Source: Nocardioides sp. 1609
GTDB lineage: Bacteria > Actinomycetota > Actinomycetes > Propionibacteriales > Nocardioidaceae
Direction: 5' to 3'
DNA length: 64,000 bases
Assembly (NCBI RefSeq): GCF_004522105.1
Contig: NZ_SPUJ01000003.1
Coordinates: 496,001 to 560,000, forward strand
Positions 41,218 to 49,498 of this stretch are shown piece after piece. The position numbers were made by a program, and so were the translations under genes. Each line of letters begins with the position of its first letter. The stretch's first letter is position 1. The notes under the pieces were generated by a model, which saw nothing but the letters and a program-made list of their open reading frames with translations, had not been told where the DNA came from and searched no databases.

Positions 41218-42413
41218 TGCTCGGTCTCGACGCCCCGGAAGACGTTCTTGGCGAGCTCGTCCTCGACCGTCTCGGTGAGCTTGGCCTCGAGCGACGGCAC
41301 GCCGATCTTGCGGATGAGGTCCTGGAAGAAGCCGTGCAGCACCAGCCGCTTGGCCTCCTTGTCGGAGATGCCGCGGGTGCGGAGGTAGAACAGCTGCTCG
41401 TCGTCGAACCGGGCGGTCGCCGAGGCGTGCCCGGCGCCCTCGATCTCGCCGGTCTCGATCTCGAGGTTCGGCACCGAGTCGGCGTGGCAGCCGTCGGTGA
41501 GCACGAGGTTGCGGTTCTCCTCGTAGGTCTCGATGCCCTCGGCGATCTTGCGGATCAGCACGTTCCCGATCCAGACCGTGTGGGCCTTGTCGCCCTGCAG
41601 CGCACCCTTGTAGAGCACGTTGCTCTTGGTGCGCGGCTGGTTGTGGTCGGCGAAGAGCCGGTGCTCGAGGTGCTGGCCGGCGTCGGCGAAGTAGAGGCCG
41701 AGCAGCTCGGCCGCGCCGCCGGGGGCGTCGTACTCGACGTTGGCGTGCATCCGGACGACGTCGCCGCCGAAGGAGACCGAGGTGTGCCGCACGTGGGCGT
41801 CACGGCCGACGCGGATCGCGTCACGGCCGAGGTGGACGGCGTCGTCGGCCCAGTCCTGCAGCGAGACGACGTTGACCTGTGCCCCGTCGCCGACGACGAC
41901 CGTCGTGGTCGCGACGTAGCGCGCCGAGCCGGTGTGCACGATGGCGATGGTCGCCTTGGCGTGCCGGCCGACGCGGACGACGAGCCGGCCGTAGACGAGG
42001 TCGTCGACGGACTCCCCGTGCAGCCGCAGCACGACCGGGTGCTCGTCGTCGAGCTCGAGGTCGGCGGGCACGTCGAGCAGCACCGTGTGGGCCGCGTGCT
42101 CGGCCGCCAGCGCGGCGGGCCGGTCGTTGGGCGCCAGCTCGCCGGCGGCGCGGGCCTCCTCGGCCGAGACCTGCGTCAGCGTCACGCCGTCGGGCAGCGT
42201 GGAGTCCCAGGTCAGCTGGGTCGCGGACGGCTCACCCTCGAGCATGCCCCGGAGCCGCTTGATCGGCGTGAAGCGCCAGATCTCCTCGCGCCCGGTCGGC
42301 AGGGGGTGGTCGGCCAGGTCGTAGGAGGGCGGCGGGTTGAGGTGGGAGAAGGACAGGTGTCCCTGCTCCAGGCTGGCCTCGACGCTCTCGCGGGCAGCAT
42401 CGGTCACGGTCAC
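41214..42413 (-). CDS. sufD: SufD, Fe-S scaffold subunit
   Basis: The 399-residue beta-helix protein pairs with SufB on SufC. TSVSFGGDVVRMHANVEYDAPG, DHNQPRTKSNVLYKG and HASATARFDDEQLFYLRTRGISDKEAKRLVLHGFF are typical SufD segments. The GTG at 42413 is the likely start, with an alternative GTG 6 nt inside. It lies 55 bp after sufB. Confidence 0.94.
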   Translation of the reverse strand: MTVTDAARESVEASLEQGHLSFSHLNPPPSYDLADHPLPTGREEIWRFTPIKRLRGMLEGEPSATQLTWDSTLPDGVTLTQVSAEEARAAGELAPNDRPAALAAEHAAHTVLLDVPADLELDDEHPVVLRLHGESVDDLVYGRLVVRVGRHAKATIAIVHTGSARYVATTTVVVGDGAQVNVVSLQDWADDAVHLGRDAIRVGRDAHVRHTSVSFGGDVVRMHANVEYDAPGGAAELLGLYFADAGQHLEHRLFADHNQPRTKSNVLYKGALQGDKAHTVWIGNVLIRKIAEGIETYEENRNLVLTDGCHADSVPNLEIETGEIEGAGHASATARFDDEQLFYLRTRGISDKEAKRLVLHGFFQDLIRKIGVPSLEAKLTETVEDELAKNVFRGVETEQ

Positions 42414-42468
42414 AGGCAGGTCTTTCTACGGTCGCTGGTGCGGTTCGGTGGGGTGGGCGGTGCCGGCG

Positions 42469-43887
42469 TCAGCCGACAGCACCCTCCATCTGCAGCTCGA
42501 TGAGCCGGTTCAGCTCGAGGGCGTACTCCATGGGGAGCTCCTTGGCGATCGGCTCGACGAAGCCGCGGACGATCATCGCCATCGCCTCGTCCTGCTCCAT
42601 GCCCCGCGACATCAGGTAGAAGAGCTGGTCGTCGGAGACCTTCGAGACACTCGCCTCGTGGCCCATCGAGACGTCGTCCTCACGGATGTCGACGTAGGGG
42701 TAGGTGTCGGACCGGCTGATCTGGTCGACCAGCAGCGCGTCGCAGAGCACGTTCGACTTGGAGCCGTACGCACCCTCGTTGACCTGGATCAGGCCGCGGT
42801 ACGAGGTGCGCCCACCGCCGCGCGCCACCGACTTCGACAGGATCGAGGACGACGTGTGGGGCGCCGCGTGCACCATCTTGGCGCCGGCGTCCTGGTGCTG
42901 GCCCTCGCCGGCGAACGCGATCGAGAGCGTCTCGCCCTTGGCGTGCTCGCCCATCAGGTAGATCGCGGGGTACTTCATCGTCACCTTGGAGCCGATGTTG
43001 CCGTCGACCCACTCCATTGTCGCGCCGGCCTCGCAGACCGCCCGCTTGGTGACGAGGTTGTAGACGTTGTTGGACCAGTTCTGGATGGTCGTGTAGCGGC
43101 AGCGGCCGCCCTTCTTGACGATGATCTCGACGACCGCGGAGTGCAGCGAGTCGGAGGAGTAGATCGGCGCGGTGCAGCCCTCGACGTAGTGCACGTAGGC
43201 GTCCTCGTCGACGATGATGAGGGTCCGCTCGAACTGGCCCATGTTCTCGGTGTTGATCCGGAAGTAGGCCTGCAGCGGGATGTCGACGTGCACGCCCTTC
43301 GGCACGTAGATGAACGAGCCGCCCGACCACACCGAGGTGTTGAGCGCGGAGAACTTGTTGTCGCCGACCGGGATGACGGTGCCGAAGTACTCCTGGAACA
43401 GCTCGGGCTGCTCACGCAGGGCGGTGTCGGTGTCGAGGAAGAGCACGCCCTGCTCCTCGAGGTCCTCTCGGATCGAGTGGTAGACGACCTCGGACTCGTA
43501 CTGGGCGGCGACGCCCGAGACGAGGCGCTGCTTCTCCGCCTCCGGGATGCCGAGCTTGTCGTAGGTGTTCTTGATCTCCTCGGGGAGGTCGTCCCACGTC
43601 GCCGCCTGCTTCTCGCTGGAGCGGACGAAGTACTTGATGTTGTCGAAGTCGATGCCACCGAGGTCGGAGCCCCACGTGGGCATGGGCTTGCGGTGGAAGA
43701 GCTTGAGGCCCTTCAGGCGCTGGTCGAGCATCCACTGCGGCTCGTTCTTGAGCGCGGAGATGTTGCGGACGACGTCCTCGGACAGGCCGCGCTGCGCGGT
43801 GGCGCCGGCCACGTCGGTGTCGGCCCAGCCGAAGTCGTAGCGGCCGATGCCCTTGAGCTCGGGGTTGAGGTCTTCGATGGAGGTCAT
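42469..43887 (-). CDS. sufB: SufB, Fe-S scaffold subunit
   Basis: The 472-residue scaffold protein on which the Fe-S cluster forms. [52 protein letters not shown] and [50 protein letters not shown] match the family. No intein interrupts it, unlike the M. tuberculosis orthologue Rv1461. The start ATG overlaps the sufR stop (ATGA). Confidence 0.96.
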   Translation of the reverse strand: MTSIEDLNPELKGIGRYDFGWADTDVAGATAQRGLSEDVVRNISALKNEPQWMLDQRLKGLKLFHRKPMPTWGSDLGGIDFDNIKYFVRSSEKQAATWDDLPEEIKNTYDKLGIPEAEKQRLVSGVAAQYESEVVYHSIREDLEEQGVLFLDTDTALREQPELFQEYFGTVIPVGDNKFSALNTSVWSGGSFIYVPKGVHVDIPLQAYFRINTENMGQFERTLIIVDEDAYVHYVEGCTAPIYSSDSLHSAVVEIIVKKGGRCRYTTIQNWSNNVYNLVTKRAVCEAGATMEWVDGNIGSKVTMKYPAIYLMGEHAKGETLSIAFAGEGQHQDAGAKMVHAAPHTSSSILSKSVARGGGRTSYRGLIQVNEGAYGSKSNVLCDALLVDQISRSDTYPYVDIREDDVSMGHEASVSKVSDDQLFYLMSRGMEQDEAMAMIVRGFVEPIAKELPMEYALELNRLIELQMEGAVG

Positions 43888-44579
43888 GAAGTGACCTTCT
43901 CCTTCGTCGTCATCGTGATCGGGGTGGAGCCGGGAAGATCGGGGATGCAGGTGGTGCACACGCCGTCGCCGTGGGCGATCGTCGCGAGACGCTGCACGTG
44001 GCGGCCGAGGACCCGGCTGATGGCCGCGGTCTCCTCCTCGCACAGCTGGGGGAACTCGTGGGCCACGTGGGACACCGGGCAGTGCTGCTGGCACAGCTGC
44101 TCCCCCACGGGGGACTCGCGGACCGTTGCCGCGTAGCCCTCCTCGGTGAACACCCGGGCCAGCACCTCGGCGGGACCGAGGTCGGGGTGCGCCTCGGCGA
44201 CCTCACCGAAGCGCTCCTCGACGAAACCGGCGCGGCGGCGTGCGAATTCCCGGACGGCGGCGTCGCCACCGGTCTCGGCCAGGAACCGCAGGGCGGCGGC
44301 GGCGAGGTCGTCGTACTTCTGGTCGAAGCCGTCGCGACCGGTCTCGGTCAGTGCGAACACCTTCGCCGGGCGGCCGCGGCCGCGACCGGCGGCCTTGCGG
44401 GCGTCCCGCGCCTCGACCGCTCCGTCGTCGACCAGCTGGTCGAGGTGACGGCGCACGGCCGCCGGCGTCAGGTCGAGACGCTCGGCCAGGGCCGCGGTGG
44501 TGGAGGGCCCGTCGACCAGGATCGACCGCACGACGCGCTGCCGCGTGGTGCTGTCGACACGGTCGGGGGTGAATTCCAC
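43884..44579 (-). CDS. sufR: SufR-type Fe-S-sensing transcriptional regulator
   Basis: The protein has 231 residues. An N-terminal winged helix-turn-helix (~8-70, [37 protein letters not shown]) is followed by a C-terminal domain with Cys clusters CQQHC, PQLC and CTTC, the ligands for a [4Fe-4S] cluster. Family members repress the suf operon when they hold a cluster. It is the first gene of the operon it is likely to regulate. GTG start, with CACACT 6 nt upstream and a candidate operator over the -35. Confidence 0.93.
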   Translation of the reverse strand: MEFTPDRVDSTTRQRVVRSILVDGPSTTAALAERLDLTPAAVRRHLDQLVDDGAVEARDARKAAGRGRGRPAKVFALTETGRDGFDQKYDDLAAAALRFLAETGGDAAVREFARRRAGFVEERFGEVAEAHPDLGPAEVLARVFTEEGYAATVRESPVGEQLCQQHCPVSHVAHEFPQLCEEETAAISRVLGRHVQRLATIAHGDGVCTTCIPDLPGSTPITMTTKEKVTS

Positions 44580-44585
44580 AACGCC

Positions 44586-44615
44586 AGTGTGCCGTTAATG
44601 AACTGGCCCGTTCAA
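44586..44615 (-). promoter_or_regulatory. suf operon promoter with candidate SufR operator
   Basis: On the minus strand, TTGAAC (44610-44615) and CACACT (44586-44591) are separated by 18 bp and form a sigma-70-like promoter; the sufR GTG starts 6 nt after the -10. The perfect inverted repeat TGAAC-N6-GTTCA (44599-44614) overlaps the -35. Its GAAC-N6-GTTC core resembles the CAAC-N6-GTTG consensus reported for cyanobacterial SufR, with the outer base changed. A bound repressor would block polymerase. Confidence 0.6.
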
Positions 44616-44650
44616 GCAAGGCCACCCTTAGCAAGGCGACCCTGCGTGAC

Positions 44651-44700
44651 GAGCGCCACTCGAGCGCCACTCGGGCGCCACTCGGGCGCCACTCGAGCGC
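44651..44700. repeat. 11-bp tandem repeat upstream of the suf promoter
   Basis: Four 11-bp units (GAGCGCCACTC or GGGCGCCACTC) and a partial fifth lie between the suf promoter and the end of the membrane-protein gene at 44710. One turn of the helix per unit would put the same face repeatedly in line. No gene is visible here. Confidence 0.75.
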
Positions 44701-44709
44701 TCGCTTGCG

Positions 44710-45108
44710 TCAGCTCGTCGCGTCGGGCCGGGTGGCCCGCAGCCAGACCAGGCCGAGGAACGGCAGCACCAGCGGGAGGAAGCCGTAGCCCTGGCCGAAG
44801 TGCGACCAGACCGTCTTGTCCGGGAACAGCTCGGTGTCGACGTAGGACAGCGTGCCGACCGAGAGGACGCCGAGCAGCTCGACCACGCACGAGCCGACCG
44901 CGACCACCCAGGCCCGGCGTCCGCCGAGCAGCAGGCACGTGGTCGCGACGAGGTAGATCACCGCCGCCACGAGCGAGAGCGTGTAGGCGAGCGGCGCCCG
45001 GTCGGCGTCGGACCCGAGCTGGACGAGCGAGCGACCCGTGGCGGCCACGGCGAAGACGCCGTACACGAAGACGAGGATCCGACCGGGGCCCGAGGAGAGC
45101 TCACGCAC
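44710..45108 (-). CDS. Conserved actinobacterial four-helix membrane protein
   Basis: The 132-residue protein has four transmembrane helices (~10-27, ~38-60, ~66-85, ~103-122). VYGVFAVAATGRSLVQLGSD and the loop LSYVDTELFPDKTVWSHFGQGYGFLP are well conserved in actinobacteria, next to suf and ctaA genes. Function unknown. It overlaps the upstream membrane gene by 8 bp and belongs to the same transcript. Confidence 0.75.
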   Translation of the reverse strand: MRELSSGPGRILVFVYGVFAVAATGRSLVQLGSDADRAPLAYTLSLVAAVIYLVATTCLLLGGRRAWVVAVGSCVVELLGVLSVGTLSYVDTELFPDKTVWSHFGQGYGFLPLVLPFLGLVWLRATRPDATS

Positions 45109-45466
45109 CGGAGCCGTCCCAGATCGTCTCGAGGCGCAGCTGCAGCGCGATCACCGTCACGACGGCGACGAGCAGCACCCCGGTGCCGGCGCGGGTGCGC
45201 TCGGCGAGCGACCAGAACGCGCCGATCGGGAGGACGAGCAGGTTGCCGACGAGGTAGCTGACGAACAGCACGCCCGACACGTCCCGGTCGGTCTGCGACA
45301 GCGACACGGCACCGACGACCAGCTGGACGAGGACGGCGACCTCCACCACGCCGAGCACCACGAACGTGCGGTCCTGGGCGGGCTCGTCGCGGACCAGCAG
45401 GACGATGCCCACCACCGCCGCCACGCCGGCGAGCGCGAGGATCGTCGCAGTCAGCCAGTCGGTCAC
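45101..45466 (-). CDS. Small membrane protein
   Basis: The 121-residue protein has four hydrophobic segments (~6-25, ~35-58, ~68-85, ~96-112). The motif GAVSLSQTDRDVSGVLFVSYLVGNLLVLPIGAFWSLAERTRAGTG resembles small integral membrane proteins found beside heme-A synthesis and ABC exporter genes in actinobacteria. GTG start, with TACAGT 6 nt upstream. Function unknown. Confidence 0.72.
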   Translation of the reverse strand: MTDWLTATILALAGVAAVVGIVLLVRDEPAQDRTFVVLGVVEVAVLVQLVVGAVSLSQTDRDVSGVLFVSYLVGNLLVLPIGAFWSLAERTRAGTGVLLVAVVTVIALQLRLETIWDGSGA

Positions 45467-45472
45467 CCGGCA

Positions 45473-45478
45473 ACTGTA
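45473..45478 (-). promoter_or_regulatory. -10 hexamer TACAGT, leaderless start of 45466
   Basis: TACAGT (minus strand) is 6 nt before GTG 45466. Confidence 0.5.
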
Positions 45479-45583
45479 GAGAGGCCGGCCGCGGCGACCG
45501 GCAGTGGCACGTGCCGCCACGGCGACGTCTCCCCGGCGACGACGACGGATCGTCCCGATGTCCAGGGCCAACCCGGTGGCTCC

Positions 45584-45589
45584 TACACT
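45584..45589 (+). promoter_or_regulatory. -10 hexamer TACACT, leaderless start of ABC-2 ATPase gene
   Basis: TACACT is followed by TCGTGG and GTG 45596, the same layout as at the SURF1 gene. Confidence 0.5.
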
Positions 45590-45595
45590 TCGTGG

Positions 45596-46564
45596 GTGTC
45601 CGAACCCTTGTCCGTCGGCGGTGCCGACAGCCTCGCGGACGGCGCGGTGACGGTCGACGGGCTCGTGATGCGCTACGGCGACAAGGTGGCCGTCGACGGG
45701 CTCAGTCTGAGCGTCGAGGCCCACACCATCACCGCCGTGCTCGGACCGAACGGCGCCGGTAAGACGACGACGCTGGAGACCTGCGAGGGCTACCGGACGC
45801 CGCAGCGGGGCACCGTGCGGGTGCTCGGCCTCGACCCGGTGCGCGACCGGCGCGCGCTGCTGCCCCGGATCGGCGTGATGCTGCAGAGCGGCGGCGCGTG
45901 GGGCGGCGTCCGCGCGGTCGAGATGCTCCGCCACGTCTCGCGGCTGCACGCCCGCCCGCTCCCGGTCGACATGCTCGTCGAGCGCCTCGGGCTCGCCGAC
46001 TGCGGGCGGACGCCGTACCGCCGGCTCTCCGGTGGCCAGCAGCAGCGCCTCGGCCTCGCGATGGCGATCGTGGGCCGCCCCGAGCTGGTCTTCGTCGACG
46101 AGCCGACCGCCGGGCTCGACCCGGCCGTGCGGCGCACCGTGTGGGAGCTGCTCGAGGAACTCCGCACCGACGGGGTGACCGTCGTCCTGACCACGCACTA
46201 CATGGACGAGGCCGAGCGGCTCGCCGACCGCGTCCACATCCTCGACAAGGGCACGCTGGTCGCCTCCGGGTCACCGCTGGAGCTGACCCGCGGCGGGTCG
46301 GTCGCCACGATCCGCCTCGTCGTCACCCAGCCGTTCCCGCCCGGCGCCCCCGCCTCGCTGACCGCCGCGCTCGGCCCGGCCACCGAGGTCACCCAGCTCG
46401 ACGCCGTCAGCCTGCTCGTCACCGGCCCGGCCGACGGCTCGACGCTCGCGAAGGTGTCGCGGTGGTGCGAGGCCCACGACGTGCTGCCCGAGTCGCTGAC
46501 CCTCGGCCAGCGCAAGCTCGAGGACGTCTTCCTCGAGCTCACCGCCCTCCCGGAGACCACATGA
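45596..46564 (+). CDS. ABC-2 type exporter, ATP-binding subunit
   Basis: The 322-residue DrrA-like ATPase has Walker A GPNGAGKTT (~48-56), signature LSGGQQQRLGLAMAI, Walker B LVFVDEPTAGLDP and H-loop TTHYMDEAERL, then a C-terminal regulatory domain (~230-320). It pairs with the permease at 46561, overlapping it by 4 bp. In actinobacteria this pair lies between suf and ctaA and may serve oxidase or heme biogenesis, by position only. Confidence 0.9.
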   Translation: MSEPLSVGGADSLADGAVTVDGLVMRYGDKVAVDGLSLSVEAHTITAVLGPNGAGKTTTLETCEGYRTPQRGTVRVLGLDPVRDRRALLPRIGVMLQSGGAWGGVRAVEMLRHVSRLHARPLPVDMLVERLGLADCGRTPYRRLSGGQQQRLGLAMAIVGRPELVFVDEPTAGLDPAVRRTVWELLEELRTDGVTVVLTTHYMDEAERLADRVHILDKGTLVASGSPLELTRGGSVATIRLVVTQPFPPGAPASLTAALGPATEVTQLDAVSLLVTGPADGSTLAKVSRWCEAHDVLPESLTLGQRKLEDVFLELTALPETT

Positions 46565-47358
46565 CTCCCCCGACCACGACCCCGGCGACCACGACCCCGG
46601 CGAGGCCGGGCACCTTCGTGCCGGCCCCCGGCGCCGCGCCGATCGCGCGCCAGGTGCTCACCCAGGCATCGATGGAGGCCCGGCTGATGCTCCGCAACGG
46701 CGAGCAGCTGCTGCTCGCCGTGGTCATCCCGGTCATCGTGCTGCTCGTCGGCGTCCGCGGCGCCGAGCGCGTCGACCTCGAGTACGGCGTGGAGACCTTC
46801 GCCCCCGGCGTCCTCGCCCTCGCGGTGATGTCGACGTCGTTCACGGCGCTGGCGATCGCGACCGGCTTCGAGCGTCGCTACGGCCTCATCAAGCGGCTCG
46901 GCACGTCCCCGCTGTCGCGGACCTCGCTGCTGGGCGCCAAGGTGCTCGCGCTGCTGGTCGTCGAGGTCCTCCAGGTCGTCGTCATCGGCGCCGTCGCCCT
47001 CGCCCTCGGGTGGGAGCCGGACGCCTCGGTCGTCGGCCTGCTGCTCACCGTGGTGCTCGGCACGTCGGCGTTCGCCTCGCTCGGGCTGCTGCTGGCCGGC
47101 TCGCTGCGCGCCGAGGCGACCCTCGCCGCCGCCAACCTGGTCTACCTGCTCCTGATGGCCGGCGGCGCCGTGGTGCTGCCCGCGTCGGCGTACGGCTCCT
47201 TCGGCGACGTCGTCGCCTGGCTCCCCTCGGGGGCCCTGGGCGAGGCGATGCGCTCCGCGCTCGACGGCGCCGCCGTCGCCTGGCGCGACCTGCTCGTGCT
47301 GGCCGGCTGGACCCTGGTCGGCGCCGCGGCGACCGCGAGGACCTTCAAGTGGGAGTGA
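46561..47358 (+). CDS. ABC-2 type exporter, permease subunit
   Basis: The 265-residue protein has six hydrophobic segments after a Thr/Pro-rich N terminus (~1-25, TPPTTTPATTTPARPGTF). GFERRYGLIKRLGTSPLSRTSLLGAKVLALL is the conserved ABC-2 cytosolic-loop motif. It couples with the upstream ATPase by ATGA overlap and with ctaA by GTGA overlap, forming a three-gene operon. Confidence 0.88.
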   Translation: MTPPTTTPATTTPARPGTFVPAPGAAPIARQVLTQASMEARLMLRNGEQLLLAVVIPVIVLLVGVRGAERVDLEYGVETFAPGVLALAVMSTSFTALAIATGFERRYGLIKRLGTSPLSRTSLLGAKVLALLVVEVLQVVVIGAVALALGWEPDASVVGLLLTVVLGTSAFASLGLLLAGSLRAEATLAAANLVYLLLMAGGAVVLPASAYGSFGDVVAWLPSGALGEAMRSALDGAAVAWRDLLVLAGWTLVGAAATARTFKWE

Positions 47359-48269
47359 AGGTGCTCGACCGGCTCGCCCGCCTCGTCCGCCCGCTCGGCT
47401 GGGCCAGCCTGGTCGCCAACATCGCCATCGTGGTCACCGGCGGCGCCGTCCGGCTCACCGGCTCCGGCCTCGGCTGCCCCACGTGGCCCCGCTGCACCGA
47501 CGAGTCGTTCCGGCCGCACGGCGAGCTGGAGCTGCACTCGGCGATCGAGTTCGGCAACCGGATGCTGACCTTCGTCCTGGCCGCCATCGCGATCGCGACG
47601 TTCCTCGCCGCCTGGCGGACCGGGCGCCGCCAGCTCCGCGTCCTCGCGCTCGTCCTCGCCCTCGGCGTCCCCTTCCAGGCGGTGATCGGCGGCATCACCG
47701 TCCTCGCCGACCTCAACCCCTGGATCGTGTCGCTGCACCTGCTGCTGTCGATGGCGATGGTCGGCGTCGCCGTGCTCTTCCTCCGCCGCATCGACGACCC
47801 GGGCGCCGTCTGGACCCGCGGCCGGACCCAGACCCTCGCCTGGATCACCTTCGCCGCGACCTGGGTGGTCCTCTACCTCGGCACCATCGTCACCGGCGCC
47901 GGCCCGCACGCCGGGGACGCCGAGACGCCGCGCAACGGCCTCGACCCGCTCCAGATCAGCCAGCTCCACGCCGACTCGGTGTTCCTGCTCGTCGGCCTCA
48001 CCGTCGGCCTGCTCCTCGCGACCCGTGCCGGCACGGCGGCCCGCCGCGCCGCCGTGGTGCTGCTCGGCGTCGAGCTCGGCCAGAGCGTGATCGGCTTCGT
48101 CCAGTACTTCACCGACCTCCCCGAGATCCTCGTCGGCGCCCACATGCTCGGCGCCGGCGTCATCTCCGCCACCGCCACCGGGGCCGTCCTCGCGGTCGTC
48201 CTGCGTCCCGCACCCTCCGCCGTCCCGGCCGTCCCGGCCACCCCGGCCCCGGCGCGCGCAGCGCGGTAG
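47355..48269 (+). CDS. ctaA: Heme A synthase (COX15/CtaA)
   Basis: This 304-residue protein has eight transmembrane helices and converts heme O to heme A. The four His ligands are visible in LELHSAIEFGNR, VSLHLLLSM, QLHADSVF and VGAHMLGAG, and a Cys pair (LGCPTWPRC) in an early loop, as in Bacillus CtaA. GTG at 47355 overlaps the permease stop; a GTG two codons upstream is possible. It acts with CtaB at 48424. The C-terminal ~20 residues are Ala/Pro repeats. Confidence 0.93.
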   Translation: MKVLDRLARLVRPLGWASLVANIAIVVTGGAVRLTGSGLGCPTWPRCTDESFRPHGELELHSAIEFGNRMLTFVLAAIAIATFLAAWRTGRRQLRVLALVLALGVPFQAVIGGITVLADLNPWIVSLHLLLSMAMVGVAVLFLRRIDDPGAVWTRGRTQTLAWITFAATWVVLYLGTIVTGAGPHAGDAETPRNGLDPLQISQLHADSVFLLVGLTVGLLLATRAGTAARRAAVVLLGVELGQSVIGFVQYFTDLPEILVGAHMLGAGVISATATGAVLAVVLRPAPSAVPAVPATPAPARAAR

Positions 48270-48423
48270 CCCGCCCCGTTCCGCCGAGTCGGCGCGAAGG
48301 TGAAGTCCGAGCGCGCCGAGTCGGCGTTCGTGCTCGACGCGAACGCCGACTCGGCGTCGGGGAGACCCAGCGGACCCCGCACCCACCCGACCAGCGGCGA
48401 ACAGCTCTGCCTGAGGCGGCGGG
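48270..48423. repeat. Convergent intergenic region with CGCCGAGTCGGCG palindromic repeats; terminator-like hairpin
   Basis: CGCCGAGTCGGCG is at 48282-48294 and 48314-48326, exactly 32 bp apart, and in reverse at 48344-48356. The last two form a 17-bp perfect stem (48314-48330 with 48340-48356, loop 9 nt). The layout recurs at 57701-57807. It is between ctaA and ctaB and probably stops transcription from both sides. Confidence 0.8.
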
Positions 48424-49374
48424 CTAGCGCGTCAGCAGGGGGTCGAGGGCGACGGCGACGAACAGGAGCGACAGGTACAGGTTCGAGTGGTGGAACAGGC
48501 GCATCGGCTGGATCTCGCTGAGGTCCTCGGTGCCGCGGGCGCGGCGCCACATCTTGTGGGCCTCGACCAGGAAGACGGCGCCGAGGACGGCGGCGGCGAT
48601 CGGGTAGATCGGGCCGGTGCCGGCGACGGGCCAGAGCAGCATCGAGGTGGCGACCATGACCCAGCTGTAGAGGACGATCTGGCGGCCCACCTCGGCGGCC
48701 GGACGCACCACGGGCAGCATCGGGACGTCGACGTTGGCGTAGTCCTCGCGGTAGCGCAGGGCGAGGGCCCAGGTGTGCGGCGGCGTCCAGAAGAAGACGA
48801 CGGCGAAGAGCACGATCGGTACCCAGGACAGCTCGCCGGTGACCGCGGTCCACCCGATGAGGGCCGGGAAGCAGCCGGCGATGCCGCCCCAGACGATGTT
48901 CTGGGTGGTGCGGCGCTTGAGGAGCATCGTGTAGCCGAGGACGTAGAAGGCGTTGGCCAGCACCGACAGCGTCGCCGACAGCGGGTTCACCCAGTAGGCC
49001 AGGACCGCCGTCGAGAGCACGGCCTGCACGGTCGCGAAGACCAGCGCGGCGCGCGGGGTGACGACGTGGCGCGGCAGGGCACGGCGTCGGGTGCGGCGCA
49101 TCTGCTCGTCGATGTCGCGGTCGTAGACGCAGTTGAACGTCGAGGCCGACCCCGCGGACAGCGCCCCACCGACGACGGTGGCCACGACCAGGCCGAGGGC
49201 CGGGACACCGCGGGCGGCGAAGAACATGACCGGGACGGTCGTCAGGAGCAGCAGCTCGATGACGCGCGGCTTGGTCAGACCGACGTAGGCGGCGACGACG
49301 TCCTTGAACGACGCCTCTCCCCGCTCGGGCTCGGGCTGCCGAAGCGCGGGTCGCGACTCGCCGACGTAGGTCAC
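48424..49374 (-). CDS. ctaB: Protoheme IX farnesyltransferase (heme O synthase)
   Basis: This 316-residue UbiA-family membrane prenyltransferase has nine hydrophobic segments. The first Asp-rich site, NCVYDRDIDEQMRRTRRRALP, and the second, YREDYANVDVPMLPVV, bind the farnesyl-PP magnesium. The N-terminal ~25 residues are soluble. GTG start with GAGGA 9 nt upstream; the -10 TAGACT lies ~65 nt upstream, so unlike most genes here it has a leader. It is divergent from tkt. Confidence 0.95.
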   Translation of the reverse strand: MTYVGESRPALRQPEPERGEASFKDVVAAYVGLTKPRVIELLLLTTVPVMFFAARGVPALGLVVATVVGGALSAGSASTFNCVYDRDIDEQMRRTRRRALPRHVVTPRAALVFATVQAVLSTAVLAYWVNPLSATLSVLANAFYVLGYTMLLKRRTTQNIVWGGIAGCFPALIGWTAVTGELSWVPIVLFAVVFFWTPPHTWALALRYREDYANVDVPMLPVVRPAAEVGRQIVLYSWVMVATSMLLWPVAGTGPIYPIAAAVLGAVFLVEAHKMWRRARGTEDLSEIQPMRLFHHSNLYLSLLFVAVALDPLLTR

Positions 49375-49415
49375 AGAGGTCCTCGGAACATCGTGTCGTG
49401 TGGGTGCGGCGGGTG

Positions 49416-49440
49416 CTCACACCCGCCCAGGCGGTGTGAG
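49416..49440. promoter_or_regulatory. Inverted repeat in the ctaB-tkt divergent region
   Basis: CTCACAC and GTGTGAG flank CCGCCCAGGCG, giving a near-complete 25-bp palindrome. It lies just downstream of the likely ctaB -10 (TAGACT, minus strand, 49439-49444), in the 5' leader of ctaB. It may be an operator or a leader hairpin. Confidence 0.45.
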
Positions 49441-49458
49441 TCTAGCTCCCGGGGTGAG

Positions 49459-49464
49459 TAGGCT
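49459..49464 (+). promoter_or_regulatory. -10 hexamer TAGGCT for the tkt operon
   Basis: TAGGCT is 34 nt before the GTG at 49499; a GAGGAG ribosome site lies at about 49488, so this operon has a short leader. Confidence 0.4.
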
Positions 49465-49498
49465 CGGCAATGCCCGCGAACCTGTACTGAGGAGCCCT

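Noticed and set aside
44600..44640. Possible IdeR/DtxR iron box in the suf upstream region (CTAAGGGTGGCCTTGCTTG)
   Set aside because: Matches only about half of the 19-bp consensus and is not palindromic enough.
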